NCBI GenBank assembly: GCA_964383905.1
Contig: CAYLJO010000126.1
Location: 1-17,425, forward strand
DNA from: CAYLJO01 sp964383905
Lineage (GTDB): Bacteria; Acidobacteriota; Blastocatellia; Pyrinomonadales; Pyrinomonadaceae
Length of the DNA: 17,425 nt
Direction of reading: 5' to 3'
Part shown: one piece after another, positions 1-7,298 of the stretch
Layout of the letters: the number at the start of each line of letters is the position of its first letter
How positions within the stretch are numbered: position 1 is the first letter of the stretch
Notes under the pieces: generated by a model
What the model saw: the letters and a program-made list of their open reading frames with translations, nothing else
The model's database searches: none
Told to the model about the DNA's origin: nothing
Made by a program: the position numbers and the translations under genes

Positions 1-385
1 GATACTTTTTATCGCCACCAAAACTGACCGAGAGTTTTTGCGCGCCCTCGATCACGTGATAGTTGGTCAGGATGTCGCCCTGATTATCGATGACGGAGCC
101 GGAACCTGACCCCTGGCCTTCCTGCACCTGACCGAAGAAATCCTGCCTGTAAGATGTCGAGGTGATGAAAACGACGCCGGGGGAGATGGCCTTGTAGACT
201 TCGATGTTGTTCTGCTCATTTGTCGCTACCGACGGGTCTGTGATTCCGTGGGGCGCGTCTGCCGAAGCGAAAGTATTAGGCTGCCAGCGATTGCTGAAAT
301 GGTCTATGCAGGCGACCAGCGCGGCGGCAAAGACCCCCGAAAGCAACGCGATGACTAAAATCTGACGGGCGGACAGTTTATACAT
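1..385 (-). CDS. HtrA/DegP-family trypsin-like serine protease, N-terminal part
   Basis: The gene runs off the left edge; 128 N-terminal residues are visible. Residues 8-26 form a hydrophobic membrane anchor or signal segment (ILVIALLSGVFAAALVAC), so the protease should act in the periplasm or on the outer face of the membrane. After a linker, the protease domain begins with IEVYKAISPGVVFIT (61-75). The segment GSGSGSVIDNQGDILTNYHV follows, and H110 in TNYHV matches the catalytic His of the HtrA family. The catalytic Asp and Ser and any PDZ domains lie outside the window, so activity and exact class (DegP, DegQ, DegS) cannot be judged. The ATG start is preceded by a good ribosome binding site, GAGGTGAGG. 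Family members degrade or refold misfolded envelope proteins. Confidence 0.9.
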   Translation of the reverse strand, partial: MYKLSARQILVIALLSGVFAAALVACIDHFSNRWQPNTFASADAPHGITDPSVATNEQNNIEVYKAISPGVVFITSTSYRQDFFGQVQEGQGSGSGSVIDNQGDILTNYHVIEGAQKLSVSFGGDKKY

Positions 386-694
386 GGCTTAATTCCTCAC
401 CTCTCCGATTTAACGACTCGTGGCGCGAGCCATTAATTTAGATGATCCTATGCGCATACACGGTTGCGCGTGCTACAGCGCGTTACGCTCCCTGTTACCT
501 CTATCACCGGGAACTGCCCTCAATAGAGAAATCAATTTTGTCGCAAGAGTGCTCCTGCTGCAAGAGCGAAGGTGGGACTAGCGGAAGTCGTCAAGCAATA
601 AGTTTTTGGGCGGGGTGACCTGAGAGACCTTAATGGAAGAAAGTTTGTGGCGTGGCCTGTAAGCGTAGCGGGCGGATGATAAAGGAGGCGTTTG
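386..694. other. intergenic region between htrA-like gene and DUF5658-like gene
   Basis: This 309-base stretch has no convincing ORF. It should contain the leftward promoter of the htrA-like gene, but no clear -35/-10 pair could be picked. The only strong signal is that gene's Shine-Dalgarno sequence at its left edge. No tRNA, hairpin with T-run, or repeat of note was seen. Confidence 0.5.
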
Positions 695-1063
695 TTAGGA
701 AAAGAATGCCAGGACAGCGTTTGGTAAGCTGTTCAGATAGGCGAGCACTGCCTCAGGCCCGTGCCAGCCGAGCGCAGACATACCCGTCGCCGCATGTACG
801 AACATCAGCGCAAAGTAGATTCCCAGCACTAACGTCATGCCGCGTCGCGCCATCGGCCGATGCGCGCAACGATAGAGCACATAAGCCGCGAAGGCCCCGA
901 TGGCCAGTTTCGCGCCCAGAAAAGGGGCATTCCCTAATTCGAGCAGGCGAGCCATCAGCCCGTTACCCTCGGTCGCCAGATGTGCGCGCACCCATACGAT
1001 CGTCAATTGCGCGTCAAGCCAGTTCAAAATGAAGAGAAGAATGCTTTTAGAAAGGGCGCTCAT
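695..1063 (-). CDS. small integral membrane protein, DUF5658-like
   Basis: The protein has 122 residues and about three membrane helices (roughly 7-30, 47-66 and 75-98). The N-terminal helix has the pattern LNWLDAQLT, and then TEGN(G)LM at about 31-37. This resembles the small DUF5658 membrane family, in which Leu-Asn-x-x-Asp-x-x-x-Thr is followed by a Glu-x-Asn-Pro-like turn. The function of that family is unknown. The ATG start has a strong ribosome binding site (GGAGGAAAGG) at good spacing, which supports a real gene. It lies 240 bases downstream of the serine acetyltransferase on the same strand and probably has its own transcript. The family call rests on motif recall only; a generic small membrane protein is the alternative. 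Confidence 0.65.
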   Translation of the reverse strand: MSALSKSILLFILNWLDAQLTIVWVRAHLATEGNGLMARLLELGNAPFLGAKLAIGAFAAYVLYRCAHRPMARRGMTLVLGIYFALMFVHAATGMSALGWHGPEAVLAYLNSLPNAVLAFFS

Positions 1064-1303
1064 CGTAACCTTTCCTCCGCGTATAAACCTTGTTTAACCT
1101 GCCTCTTTAATGCCAGAACCCCCAAACCTAGATGGCTGGGGGTTCCGGGGCACTAGTAGGAGACTCCGATTCCTCTTGTATCCAGTAGAAAGTTCTAATA
1201 GACGAATGATTCCGAAACCAGGAAAAGTTCGGTTTCCGCATCAAAGACAGTGGCCGAACTCGAAAAGCCGAATCCGAAACTGGAAACCTGAACCTCCAAA
1301 CTT
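1064..1303. repeat. intergenic inverted repeat plus degenerate GAAAC-type low-complexity tract
   Basis: A perfect 9-bp inverted repeat (GAACCCCCA at 1116-1124, TGGGGGTTC at 1137-1145) has a 12-base loop, and two more pairs can form beyond a mismatch. No T-run follows on either strand, so it is at best a weak terminator after the serine acetyltransferase gene. From about 1210 to 1300 the sequence is built of loosely repeated CCGAAACC/GGAAACC/CCGAATCC words, resembling a decayed heptameric repeat. Confidence 0.4.
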
Positions 1304-2218
1304 CTAGGACGCCGCTGCTGCTTCGGGCGTGATGATACGCAGGTTGGGTGAATCTTGCAAGACCCGTGTGCCGGGCGGAACGCTGTGAGTCAGCCAGACA
1401 TTGCCGCCAATGACACTGCCCCGACCGATTACTGTCTCGCCGCCGAGGATGGTCGCGCCCGCATAAATAACTACATCGTCTTCAATTGTCGGATGGCGCT
1501 TGGTGTTGCGCACGAGTTGGCCTGTCGCGTCTTTGTCGAAAGAGAACGCGCCAATTGTAACGCCTTGATAGAGTTTGACATTGTTCCCGATGACGGCAGT
1601 GCCGCCGATGACAACGCCCGTGCCGTGGTCTATAAAGAAGCGCGGTCCGATCAGTGTCCCCGGATGGATGTCGATACCGGTGCGGTGGTGCGCGTGCTCG
1701 GTCATGATGCGCGGGATGAGCGGGATACGCATTTGGTAAAGCTCATGCGCCAGGCGATAGACCATGATGGCGAAGATGCATGGATAGCTGAAAATGATTT
1801 CATCGAGACAGTTTGCTGCCGGGTCACCGTCGTATGCTGCCTGCACGTCGGATGCCAGAACTCCGCGCAGGCGCGGGAGCGCCGCCAGGAAAGCTGCGGC
1901 GCATTCGCTCGCATCCCGGTCTGTGACGGCGCAAGCCTCGCCAATCTTTGTGCCATGACTGATGGCACGCTTGATCTGCTCGGTCAGGATTTCGTAGAGC
2001 CATGTCATGCGTGACTGAACGTGAAGACTCAGACTCGTGCCCGTCAAACCCTGCGCGCCGATGTAGCCGGGAAAGAGAAGTTCGTGAACGGTAACGAGCA
2101 CGCGGATGATCTCGGCGTGTGCCGGCAGGGGCTGACGATCAAGATGGTGAATCTTGATGCCCGCGCCCGTGTATGATTCGACGAGTTCGCGTGCAGCTTT
2201 ATCTATCCTATCTTTCAT
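1304..2218 (-). CDS. cysE: serine O-acetyltransferase (CysE/EpsC type)
   Basis: The enzyme transfers acetyl from acetyl-CoA to L-serine to give O-acetylserine, the first step of cysteine synthesis from serine. The protein has 304 residues. It has an alpha-helical N-terminal domain (about 1-165) with the conserved DPAA..DEII patch near 132-142. A left-handed beta-helix of hexapeptide repeats follows (about 180-285). The active-site region GIDIHPGTLIGPRFFIDHGTG supplies D183 and H198, equivalent to the catalytic Asp/His pair of the family. It matches the longer (about 300 aa) EpsC-like bacterial form rather than the 270-aa enterobacterial CysE. The start is ATG, but no Shine-Dalgarno sequence is evident. 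A terminator-like hairpin separates it from the gene upstream. No O-acetylserine sulfhydrylase is adjacent. Confidence 0.92.
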   Translation of the reverse strand: MKDRIDKAARELVESYTGAGIKIHHLDRQPLPAHAEIIRVLVTVHELLFPGYIGAQGLTGTSLSLHVQSRMTWLYEILTEQIKRAISHGTKIGEACAVTDRDASECAAAFLAALPRLRGVLASDVQAAYDGDPAANCLDEIIFSYPCIFAIMVYRLAHELYQMRIPLIPRIMTEHAHHRTGIDIHPGTLIGPRFFIDHGTGVVIGGTAVIGNNVKLYQGVTIGAFSFDKDATGQLVRNTKRHPTIEDDVVIYAGATILGGETVIGRGSVIGGNVWLTHSVPPGTRVLQDSPNLRIITPEAAAAS

Positions 2219-2249
2219 AAATCAGGGGTCAGAAGTGGGATTAAAATTT

Positions 2250-2290
2250 GGAAGCCAGCAACCGAATATTACGCTCAATTGCTGACTTCC
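2250..2290 (-). terminator. possible rho-independent terminator after the 86-aa gene
   Basis: In leftward RNA, GGAAGUCAGCA (2290-2280) pairs fully with UGCUGGCUUCC (2260-2250) through 11 bp with one U-G wobble and a 19-base loop. The AU-rich tail AAAUUUUAAU follows. It lies between the 86-aa gene and the serine acetyltransferase gene on the same strand, where a terminator is plausible. The loop is long and the U-tract interrupted. Confidence 0.45.
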
Positions 2291-2307
2291 GTGTTCCGTC
2301 ACCCGGC

Positions 2308-2568
2308 TTATTCAATGGTGATTCCGCGCTCCTTGGCAATCCCGCGCGCTTTCATAATCACGTCATCATCGACGGGCTCGACTCCGCCCGTCCACGCTTC
2401 CACCTCTTCTATGGGGCGGCCCAGCGCTACCGCCAGCTTCTCATCGCTCGCGTCGAAACCCTGGTCGCGCAAACTTTTAAGCATCGCGCGACCTTCCGTT
2501 TGATTAGTCCCGCGATCATCTATCGGATCCTGTTTGTTTTCCATCTCGCGTCCAATTGCTCCCTTCAT
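2308..2568 (-). CDS. conserved-looking small protein of unknown function
   Basis: The protein has 86 residues, is acidic and shows no signal peptide or membrane segment. The C-terminal half (about 30-86) looks like a compact helical domain, with LKSLRDQGFDASDEKLAVAL followed by GRPIEEVEAW and ending DDDVIMKARGIAKERGI. No family is recognised. Its ATG overlaps the TGA of the upstream HMA gene (ATGA arrangement), which argues strongly for translational coupling and a real gene. A GGAG sequence lies about 10 bases before the start. A second in-frame ATG eight codons later (MENKQ) is an alternative start. A terminator-like hairpin follows the stop. By context it may work with the HMA protein, for example in metal response, but nothing in the sequence proves this. 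Confidence 0.6.
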   Translation of the reverse strand: MKGAIGREMENKQDPIDDRGTNQTEGRAMLKSLRDQGFDASDEKLAVALGRPIEEVEAWTGGVEPVDDDVIMKARGIAKERGITIE

Positions 2569-2787
2569 GCTCTCGCTCCACTTTGCGATTCATCCCCGAC
2601 GGTCGCCTGATAGCCCAGGTCTNNNNNNNNNNNNNNNNNNNNNNNNNNNNNNNNNNNNNNNNNNNNNNNNNNNNNNNNNNNNNNNNNNNNNNNNNNNNNN
2701 NNNNNNNNNNNNNNNNNNNNNNGTCTCTTTGATGTCCACGGCGCATGAATCGCAATGCATGCCCTTGATATGAAATTCCGCTTTCAC
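2565..2787 (-). CDS. heavy-metal-associated (HMA) domain protein, interrupted by an assembly gap
   Basis: The N-terminal side reads MKAEFHIKGMHCDSCAVDIKE, with the GMxCxxC metal-binding loop of HMA/CopZ-like copper chaperones. After the run of N the same gene reappears as DLGYQATVGDESQSGARA and a stop. The (D)xGYxA pattern is typical of the last strand of this fold. The two flanks (65 and 58 bases) join in one frame only if the true gap is a multiple of three, so the 100-N gap is a placeholder. A normal HMA domain of about 70 residues would need roughly 30-35 missing codons. The start is GTG with an excellent GAGGAGG site. The stop overlaps the start of the next gene. The gene is divergent from prmC. 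Confidence 0.8.
2623..2722. other. assembly gap (100 N)
   Basis: This is a run of exactly 100 N within the HMA gene. The round length suggests a scaffolding gap of unknown true size. Reading-frame continuity predicts that the true size is divisible by three. Confidence 0.95.
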
Positions 2788-2899
2788 CTTTGCCTCCTCG
2801 AAGTCTATGGCGCTCGCTCAAGTCTGATAATCTCAAGGCGGCCGCCAGTTCCGATATAATTGTTATCCTGTTCCGTAGTAAAGCGTATTATAAAGCACA

Positions 2900-2926
2900 G
2901 GAAAGGGCAAAAGGAAAACGTCAAAA
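2900..2926 (+). repeat. polypurine intergenic repeat unit
   Basis: The core AAAGGGCAAAAGGAAAACG then TCAAAA lies in the divergent region between the HMA gene and prmC. It is similar to units at 10541-10558 and, on the other strand, 10651-10678. Confidence 0.5.
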
Positions 2927-2978
2927 CCGATCCGGGATAGATGCTTTTTACCTTCTCTTTCTGTCATATTTCTTCCGG

Positions 2979-3851
2979 ATGAGCAAACAACGCACCCTCT
3001 CCATCGCGCAATCCATGCTTGACGGCGCGCAGATTTTACGCAAAGCGGGCGTAGCCGAATCCCGTCGTGAGGCCGGATCGCTCCTTGCATACGTCGTGGG
3101 GCGCGACCGCAGCTTTCTCATTATCAATGAGGAAAAGATACTGGCCCCTTCGGAGGTCGCGCGCTTTCGAAAATACGTCGAGCGGCGGGCGGCGGGCGAG
3201 CCTCTGCAATACATTACCGGTCATCAGGAGTTTTTCAATCTTGATTTCGAGGTGACGCCAGATGTGCTGATCCCGCGACCCGAAACTGAGTTGCTGGTTG
3301 AGGTGGCGCTCGATCTTCTCGGCCAGATGAGCGAACCTTCGCTCATCTGCGATGTCGGGACAGGCTCAGGCTGCATCGCGATCTCGATTCTCCACGAGCG
3401 TCCGGACGTAAGCGCGGTCGGCCTGGATATCTCGCCGGCTGCGCTGCGCGTTGCCGCCCGCAATGCCACGCGCCACGGGGTGCAGGAGCGTTTTGCGCTC
3501 GCCGCCTCCGATTGCTTCGCGGCGCTTAACGCATCCCTCGCACGTTTCGCGATGATCGTTTCAAATCCGCCTTATATCTCGGAAGATGTGCTCGCAGTGC
3601 TGCAACGCGAAGTGCGGGAACATGAGCCGCACGCAGCTTTGACGCCCGGGGCGGACGGTCTTCTGATGATTCGACGTTTACTGGCGGAGGCGCCACACTT
3701 TCTCCTCCCCGGCGGTCACCTTCTCATGGAGATCGGTTTCGATCAGCACGAAGCCGTCAAACATTTGATAGATCCGCAGGTATGGACGCTAATAAACATT
3801 TACAGAGACCTGCAGGGTATCCCACGGACAGTCAAATTAAGGAAAAGGTGA
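2979..3851 (+). CDS. prmC: peptide chain release factor N5-glutamine methyltransferase
   Basis: The enzyme methylates the glutamine of the GGQ motif in release factors RF1/RF2 with S-adenosylmethionine, improving termination. From ATG 2979 the protein has 290 residues, normal for PrmC. The N-terminal helical domain (1-75) is followed by GEPLQYITG (73-81) and IPRPETELLVE (98-108). SAM motif I is DVGTGSGCIAIS (125-136), and the substrate-amide motif NPPY is at 196-199. The C-terminus ends DLQGIPRTVKL, as in the family. The frame is open upstream to 2790, but the added residues have no family resemblance and include a polypurine repeat, so the internal ATG was chosen. The Shine-Dalgarno sequence before it is weak. 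prmC usually sits next to prfA; here murA follows instead. Confidence 0.95.
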   Translation: MSKQRTLSIAQSMLDGAQILRKAGVAESRREAGSLLAYVVGRDRSFLIINEEKILAPSEVARFRKYVERRAAGEPLQYITGHQEFFNLDFEVTPDVLIPRPETELLVEVALDLLGQMSEPSLICDVGTGSGCIAISILHERPDVSAVGLDISPAALRVAARNATRHGVQERFALAASDCFAALNASLARFAMIVSNPPYISEDVLAVLQREVREHEPHAALTPGADGLLMIRRLLAEAPHFLLPGGHLLMEIGFDQHEAVKHLIDPQVWTLINIYRDLQGIPRTVKLRKR

Positions 3852-3899
3852 AGGGGAGAAAGAGTTTACCGCACTGCTTTTACCCTTTTACTTTCCCCT
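3838..3899 (+). repeat. imperfect inverted polypurine/polypyrimidine repeat at the prmC 3' end
   Basis: AGGGG-AG-AAAG (3852-3862) can pair with CTTTCCCCT (3891-3899) across a 28-base loop with a two-base bulge. The arms belong to the AAGGTAAAAGGG word family. No T-run follows, so termination of prmC here is only possible. The rest of the 224-base prmC-murA interval shows nothing clear. Confidence 0.35.
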
Positions 3900-4075
3900 A
3901 TGATAAAATTCACATGAATTTACACCCCAGTAAGTCATAGTCTTTTTGCCCCCTTGCTCTCCGGTGGTGATTTCAGCGCTTATGCCAGCGTGTAGGCGGT
4001 TGAGAAAGGAAGACGCTCCGGGTCTCGCGGGTCTTTACTTTCACCGTTAGCGGGCGCAAATGGAGCGCAGCATTC

Positions 4076-5407
4076 ATGGATAAGTTTCGTATCACAGGCG
4101 GACGTCCACTGCACGGTCGGGTCGAGATCAGCGGCGCGAAGAATTCCGCGCTGCCCTGTATGGCAGCCGCCCTGCTCACGCCCGAAACCATCACGCTGCA
4201 TAACATTCCTTATGTACGCGACATCATTACGCAGCGGCGCCTCCTGGAAGATATTGGTGCTACGGTGCTGACGCCCGAGTTGCGCACGCACAAAATCACT
4301 GCCTCTCACATAGAGCTTTTTCAAGCGCCATATGAGCTCGTCAAGACAATGCGCGCCTCCGTTCTCGCGCTTGGGCCGCTGCTGGCGCGTTTTGGCAAAG
4401 CAAGAGTTTCGCTGCCGGGTGGCTGCGCCATCGGCACGCGCCCGATCGATCTGCATCTCGCGGGATTTCAGCACCTGGGCGCAGAAGTGGGCCTGGAAGC
4501 AGGAGATGTTGTGGCACGCGCGCCTAAAGGGGGGCGCCTTCGCGGCGGTGAAATACGTTTCGATAAAGTGACCGTGACCGGCACGGAGAATTTGATGATG
4601 GCCGCGACGCTGGCCGACGGCAAAACCACGATCCACAATGCCGCCCGCGAACCGGAAATCGCGGACCTCTCTGAGCTCTTAAACAAAATGGGTGGACGCG
4701 TGCGGGGGGCCGGCTCGCCCACTATTCATATCGAGGGCGTTGAAGCGCTCGGCGGCGCAGAGCATACGATCATTCCTGACCGCATCGAGACGGGTACGTT
4801 TCTGATTGCGGCCGCAATCACGCGCGGCGAGCTGGAAGTTAAAGGCTGCCGCCCGGAGCACTCAGCGATTACGATCGCCAAGCTGCGCGAAGCCGGCGTT
4901 GAAATCGAAGAGATCAATCAAAGCACACTCCACGTCCGCTGCTGCGCGCAAGGTTTGCGGGCGCGTGATGTCATGACCGAGCCGCACCCGCGCTTCCCCA
5001 CCGACATGCAGGCGCAGTACATGGCATTGATGACGCAGGCCGAAGGCCGCGCCGTGATTACCGAAACGATCTTTGAAAACCGTTTCATGCATGCTTCGGA
5101 GATGCAGCGCATGGGGGCGCGGATTATTATTGAGGGCCGCACCGCGACCGTTGAGGGGCCGACAATGCTGATGGGCGCGCGTGTACAGGCTTCGGATTTG
5201 CGCGCTTCGGCGTCGCTTGTGCTGGCGGGGCTTGCCGCGCGCGGAGAGACGATCATTGACCGCGTTTACCATATCGACCGCGGCTACGAAAAGATCGAAT
5301 CCAAATTGCGTTCGGTCGGAGCGGGCATCGAGCGTATCAAAGATTCAATCACCGCGCCGCTTCCGAGTGCGCCGCACCCAACTGATGTGGCTGCTGAAGC
5401 TAGCTGA
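4076..5407 (+). CDS. murA: UDP-N-acetylglucosamine 1-carboxyvinyltransferase
   Basis: MurA transfers enolpyruvate from phosphoenolpyruvate to UDP-GlcNAc, the first committed step of peptidoglycan synthesis in the cytoplasm. The protein has 443 residues, slightly longer than the usual 420 because of a C-terminal tail (about 425-443). The N-terminus has ISGAKNSALP with K22 and N23 of the active site. The loop LPGGCAIGTRPIDLHL carries C117, the fosfomycin-target cysteine, so the usual Cys form and not the Asp-substituted form is present. DMQAQYMAL and the closing HIDRGYEKIESKLR are also typical. The ATG has a GGAG about ten bases upstream. It precedes the HIT gene by 41 bases on the same strand, so cotranscription is likely. 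Confidence 0.97.
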   Translation: MDKFRITGGRPLHGRVEISGAKNSALPCMAAALLTPETITLHNIPYVRDIITQRRLLEDIGATVLTPELRTHKITASHIELFQAPYELVKTMRASVLALGPLLARFGKARVSLPGGCAIGTRPIDLHLAGFQHLGAEVGLEAGDVVARAPKGGRLRGGEIRFDKVTVTGTENLMMAATLADGKTTIHNAAREPEIADLSELLNKMGGRVRGAGSPTIHIEGVEALGGAEHTIIPDRIETGTFLIAAAITRGELEVKGCRPEHSAITIAKLREAGVEIEEINQSTLHVRCCAQGLRARDVMTEPHPRFPTDMQAQYMALMTQAEGRAVITETIFENRFMHASEMQRMGARIIIEGRTATVEGPTMLMGARVQASDLRASASLVLAGLAARGETIIDRVYHIDRGYEKIESKLRSVGAGIERIKDSITAPLPSAPHPTDVAAEAS

Positions 5408-5448
5408 GGTCACCCGGACGATTCAACGTAAGGACTCGAATAATACCT

Positions 5449-5799
5449 ATGGCTGAACAGAATTGCCTTTTTTGCCGGATCGCCGCGGGCCAGATTCCCG
5501 CCGAGATCGTTTACCAGGATGAACGAAGCGTCGCCTTTCGCGACATCAACCCTCAAGCCCCTGTCCATGTACTCATCATTCCGCGCGACCACCTGGAATC
5601 ACTTGACGAAGCCGCGCGACGGGACGAAGCCATGCTGGGTCATCTCCTGCGCGTCGCCGCGCGCATCGCCAATGATCAGGGGCTCTCCGAAAGCGGCTAC
5701 CGCGCAGTAATTAATACCGGCCAGGGCGCCGGCCAATCCGTCTTTCACCTGCACGTGCACATACTCGGCGGGCGCACAATGACCTGGCCACCGGGTTAA
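5449..5799 (+). CDS. HIT family protein (HinT-like purine nucleoside phosphoramidase)
   Basis: The protein has 116 residues, a typical HinT length. The N-terminus has CLFCRIAAGQIPAEIVYQDE with the CxxC common in bacterial members. The core has FRDINPQAPVHVLIIPR. The histidine triad VFHLHVHILGGR places H100, H102 and H104 in HxHxH, the nucleotide-hydrolysing site. HinT enzymes hydrolyse AMP-linked phosphoramidates; the physiological substrate is usually unclear. The start is ATG, with AAGGA about 14 bases upstream, farther than ideal. It is the last gene of the rightward prmC-murA-HIT run and is followed by a perfect palindrome at the convergent junction with the AI-2E transporter. Confidence 0.93.
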   Translation: MAEQNCLFCRIAAGQIPAEIVYQDERSVAFRDINPQAPVHVLIIPRDHLESLDEAARRDEAMLGHLLRVAARIANDQGLSESGYRAVINTGQGAGQSVFHLHVHILGGRTMTWPPG

Positions 5800-5818
5800 T
5801 AGAGCTTACGGTGATTTG

Positions 5819-5852
5819 GGGTCCCGGATGTCAGATCTGACATCCGGGACCC
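5819..5852. repeat. perfect 34-bp palindrome between convergent genes
   Basis: Each 17-base half (GGGTCCCGGATGTCAGA and its exact complement) meets the other with no spacer; the centre is TGTCAGATCTGACA. It lies 19 bases after the HIT stop and 2 bases before the transporter stop, as expected for a shared bidirectional terminator. No T-run follows on either side, so intrinsic termination is uncertain. A palindromic dispersed repeat or a dyad binding site are alternatives. Confidence 0.85.
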
Positions 5853-5854
5853 GG

Positions 5855-6988
5855 TCAATCTGTCACACCGGCTGCCTCGCCCTGCGACTGCTCTAAAGGT
5901 TTCTGTACTTGTTGCTCGCTCTCCGACTTGAGCAGGGACGTTTCATAGCGCACGTGGCCCACCAGTGTATCGACGACGGCTTTGACAAAACCGAGAATCG
6001 CCGGGCCAAGCACGATGCCGGCGATTCCAAACGTCAGCACGCCCGCCGCCAGCGCGACCAGCATCCAGTAAAAGTTAAAACGGCGTGCGCCCGCGCTCGC
6101 CAGTCGTGGACGCAGCAGCAGAGATGAGCCGACCGTCATCAGAACGCCGATGCCAAGGTAAATGGCGGCGCTCGTCGGGTCGTTGCGAAAGACAAGCAAA
6201 TAGATGCCGACCGGCACATAGACGGCCCACTCGCCAAGCGGCGGAAAGAAACCGGCAAGAAACGTGACAATGGCGAGCACCATCGCCAGCGGGACGCCGA
6301 GCAGGATATTCAGCATCAGGATTACGAATGCTTTAAGGGACTGGTCGATAAAAACGGCCAGCAATACGCCACGCAATGCGCCGCCGATATTGAGCACGAG
6401 CCTCTCGTAAAGGGGCAGGTATTCACCTGGAACGCGCACTTTGAGATAAGCGGCAATACGCGCGCGTTGTGTCAGGACGTAAAAGACCGTGAAGAAAAAG
6501 ACGACAAATGAGGCGACAAGAATTGCCGAATTCTTGCGCAAATCTTTGATCGCTTCTCCGGAGCGCGCGACGGCTTCCGCGAAAGCAATCCTCAGACCCG
6601 TGCGGGTCTCTTCGCGTGCGATAGGGAGGTAACGCGAGAGCGAATTGCTGATCGAGAGGATAATCGCATCGTGCTTTTCATGAACGAGATTCGAGTAGCT
6701 GAACATTTCATGCCAGGTATAGCCTGTGAGGCTAATGAGCGGCACGACGATTAGCGAGATGGTGATGAGCGCACTGCCGGCGCGCGCACGTAAACGCTTC
6801 TCCAGCCACTCTTGCACGGGCAGCAGATAAATGCCTGCCACGATGCCCAGCAGCAGCGCGACAATAACTTTGCTGATGAGCAGTGCGAAGAGACCGATGG
6901 CGAGTACGACGGCCACTCCATACACAAGAATGCGTTTGGCATCACCTACGGTGAGTTCGCTCAATCGCCTTGAGTCGTTATGTGACAC
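5855..6988 (-). CDS. AI-2E family transporter (PerM/YdiK-type membrane protein)
   Basis: The protein has 377 residues, normal for this family. A paired helix region lies near the N-terminus (about 20-65), a helix at about 75-95, and a long amphipathic extracytoplasmic-type segment at about 100-155. A hydrophobic helix follows (about 155-175), and then a C-terminal multi-helix block with VTFLAGFFPPLGEWAVYVPVGIYL, which corresponds to the conserved family motif near a P-x-x-G. GIAGIVLGPAIL near residues 322-333 is also characteristic. Members include proposed autoinducer-2 exporters and Na+/H+ antiporters, so substrate cannot be assigned. The start used is GTG; no clear Shine-Dalgarno sequence precedes it, only an AT-rich stretch. 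The hydrophilic Gln/Glu-rich tail is variable in the family. Confidence 0.9.
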   Translation of the reverse strand: MSHNDSRRLSELTVGDAKRILVYGVAVVLAIGLFALLISKVIVALLLGIVAGIYLLPVQEWLEKRLRARAGSALITISLIVVPLISLTGYTWHEMFSYSNLVHEKHDAIILSISNSLSRYLPIAREETRTGLRIAFAEAVARSGEAIKDLRKNSAILVASFVVFFFTVFYVLTQRARIAAYLKVRVPGEYLPLYERLVLNIGGALRGVLLAVFIDQSLKAFVILMLNILLGVPLAMVLAIVTFLAGFFPPLGEWAVYVPVGIYLLVFRNDPTSAAIYLGIGVLMTVGSSLLLRPRLASAGARRFNFYWMLVALAAGVLTFGIAGIVLGPAILGFVKAVVDTLVGHVRYETSLLKSESEQQVQKPLEQSQGEAAGVTD

Positions 6989-7298
6989 AATGAAATTAAT
7001 ATATCATCCCGCCATGCTCCGGTATAGGAACATCACCAGGCTATGTGGTGGTTTTGTCCCACACAAGATCTTCCCGGCCTGCTTCGAAAGGGCGTTCGCC
7101 CGGGGTGGCCCTTCTCGAATAGCCATTGTCATGAGGGGTTATCCAATCCTGGGTGAAATATTGGGGCTCGAAGGGGTGAGGTGCCACACAAGGCGCAATG
7201 CAACAACGACTGAACCGGACTCGCAATCGAGAGGTCACTAATCTTACAAGGTGATAGCTCGCCGGTTAATTTCGCGTTAGCTGAACTGTTCTATCCTC
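6989..7298. other. intergenic region upstream of the methyltransferase gene, with imperfect dyad
   Basis: The 310 bases between divergent genes hold no convincing ORF. An imperfect inverted repeat pairs TTCGAAAGGGC (7083-7093) with GCCCTTCTCGAA (7108-7119), with one extra base. It contains an alternative 5-bp hairpin GGGCG-TT-CGCCC (7090-7101). Promoters for both neighbours should be here, but none could be named. Confidence 0.4.

Noticed and set aside
1355..2014. 219-aa rightward ORF opposite the serine acetyltransferase gene
   Set aside because: It lies wholly antisense to a confidently identified enzyme, with no ribosome binding site or recognisable protein features; an antisense shadow.
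2866..2871. TATAAT as a -10 element upstream of prmC
   Set aside because: No acceptable -35 element at 16-18 bases upstream; the match to TATAAT alone is weak evidence.
3980..4636. 218-aa leftward ORF over the murA start
   Set aside because: It overlaps the conserved N-terminal half of murA on the opposite strand and has shadow-like composition.
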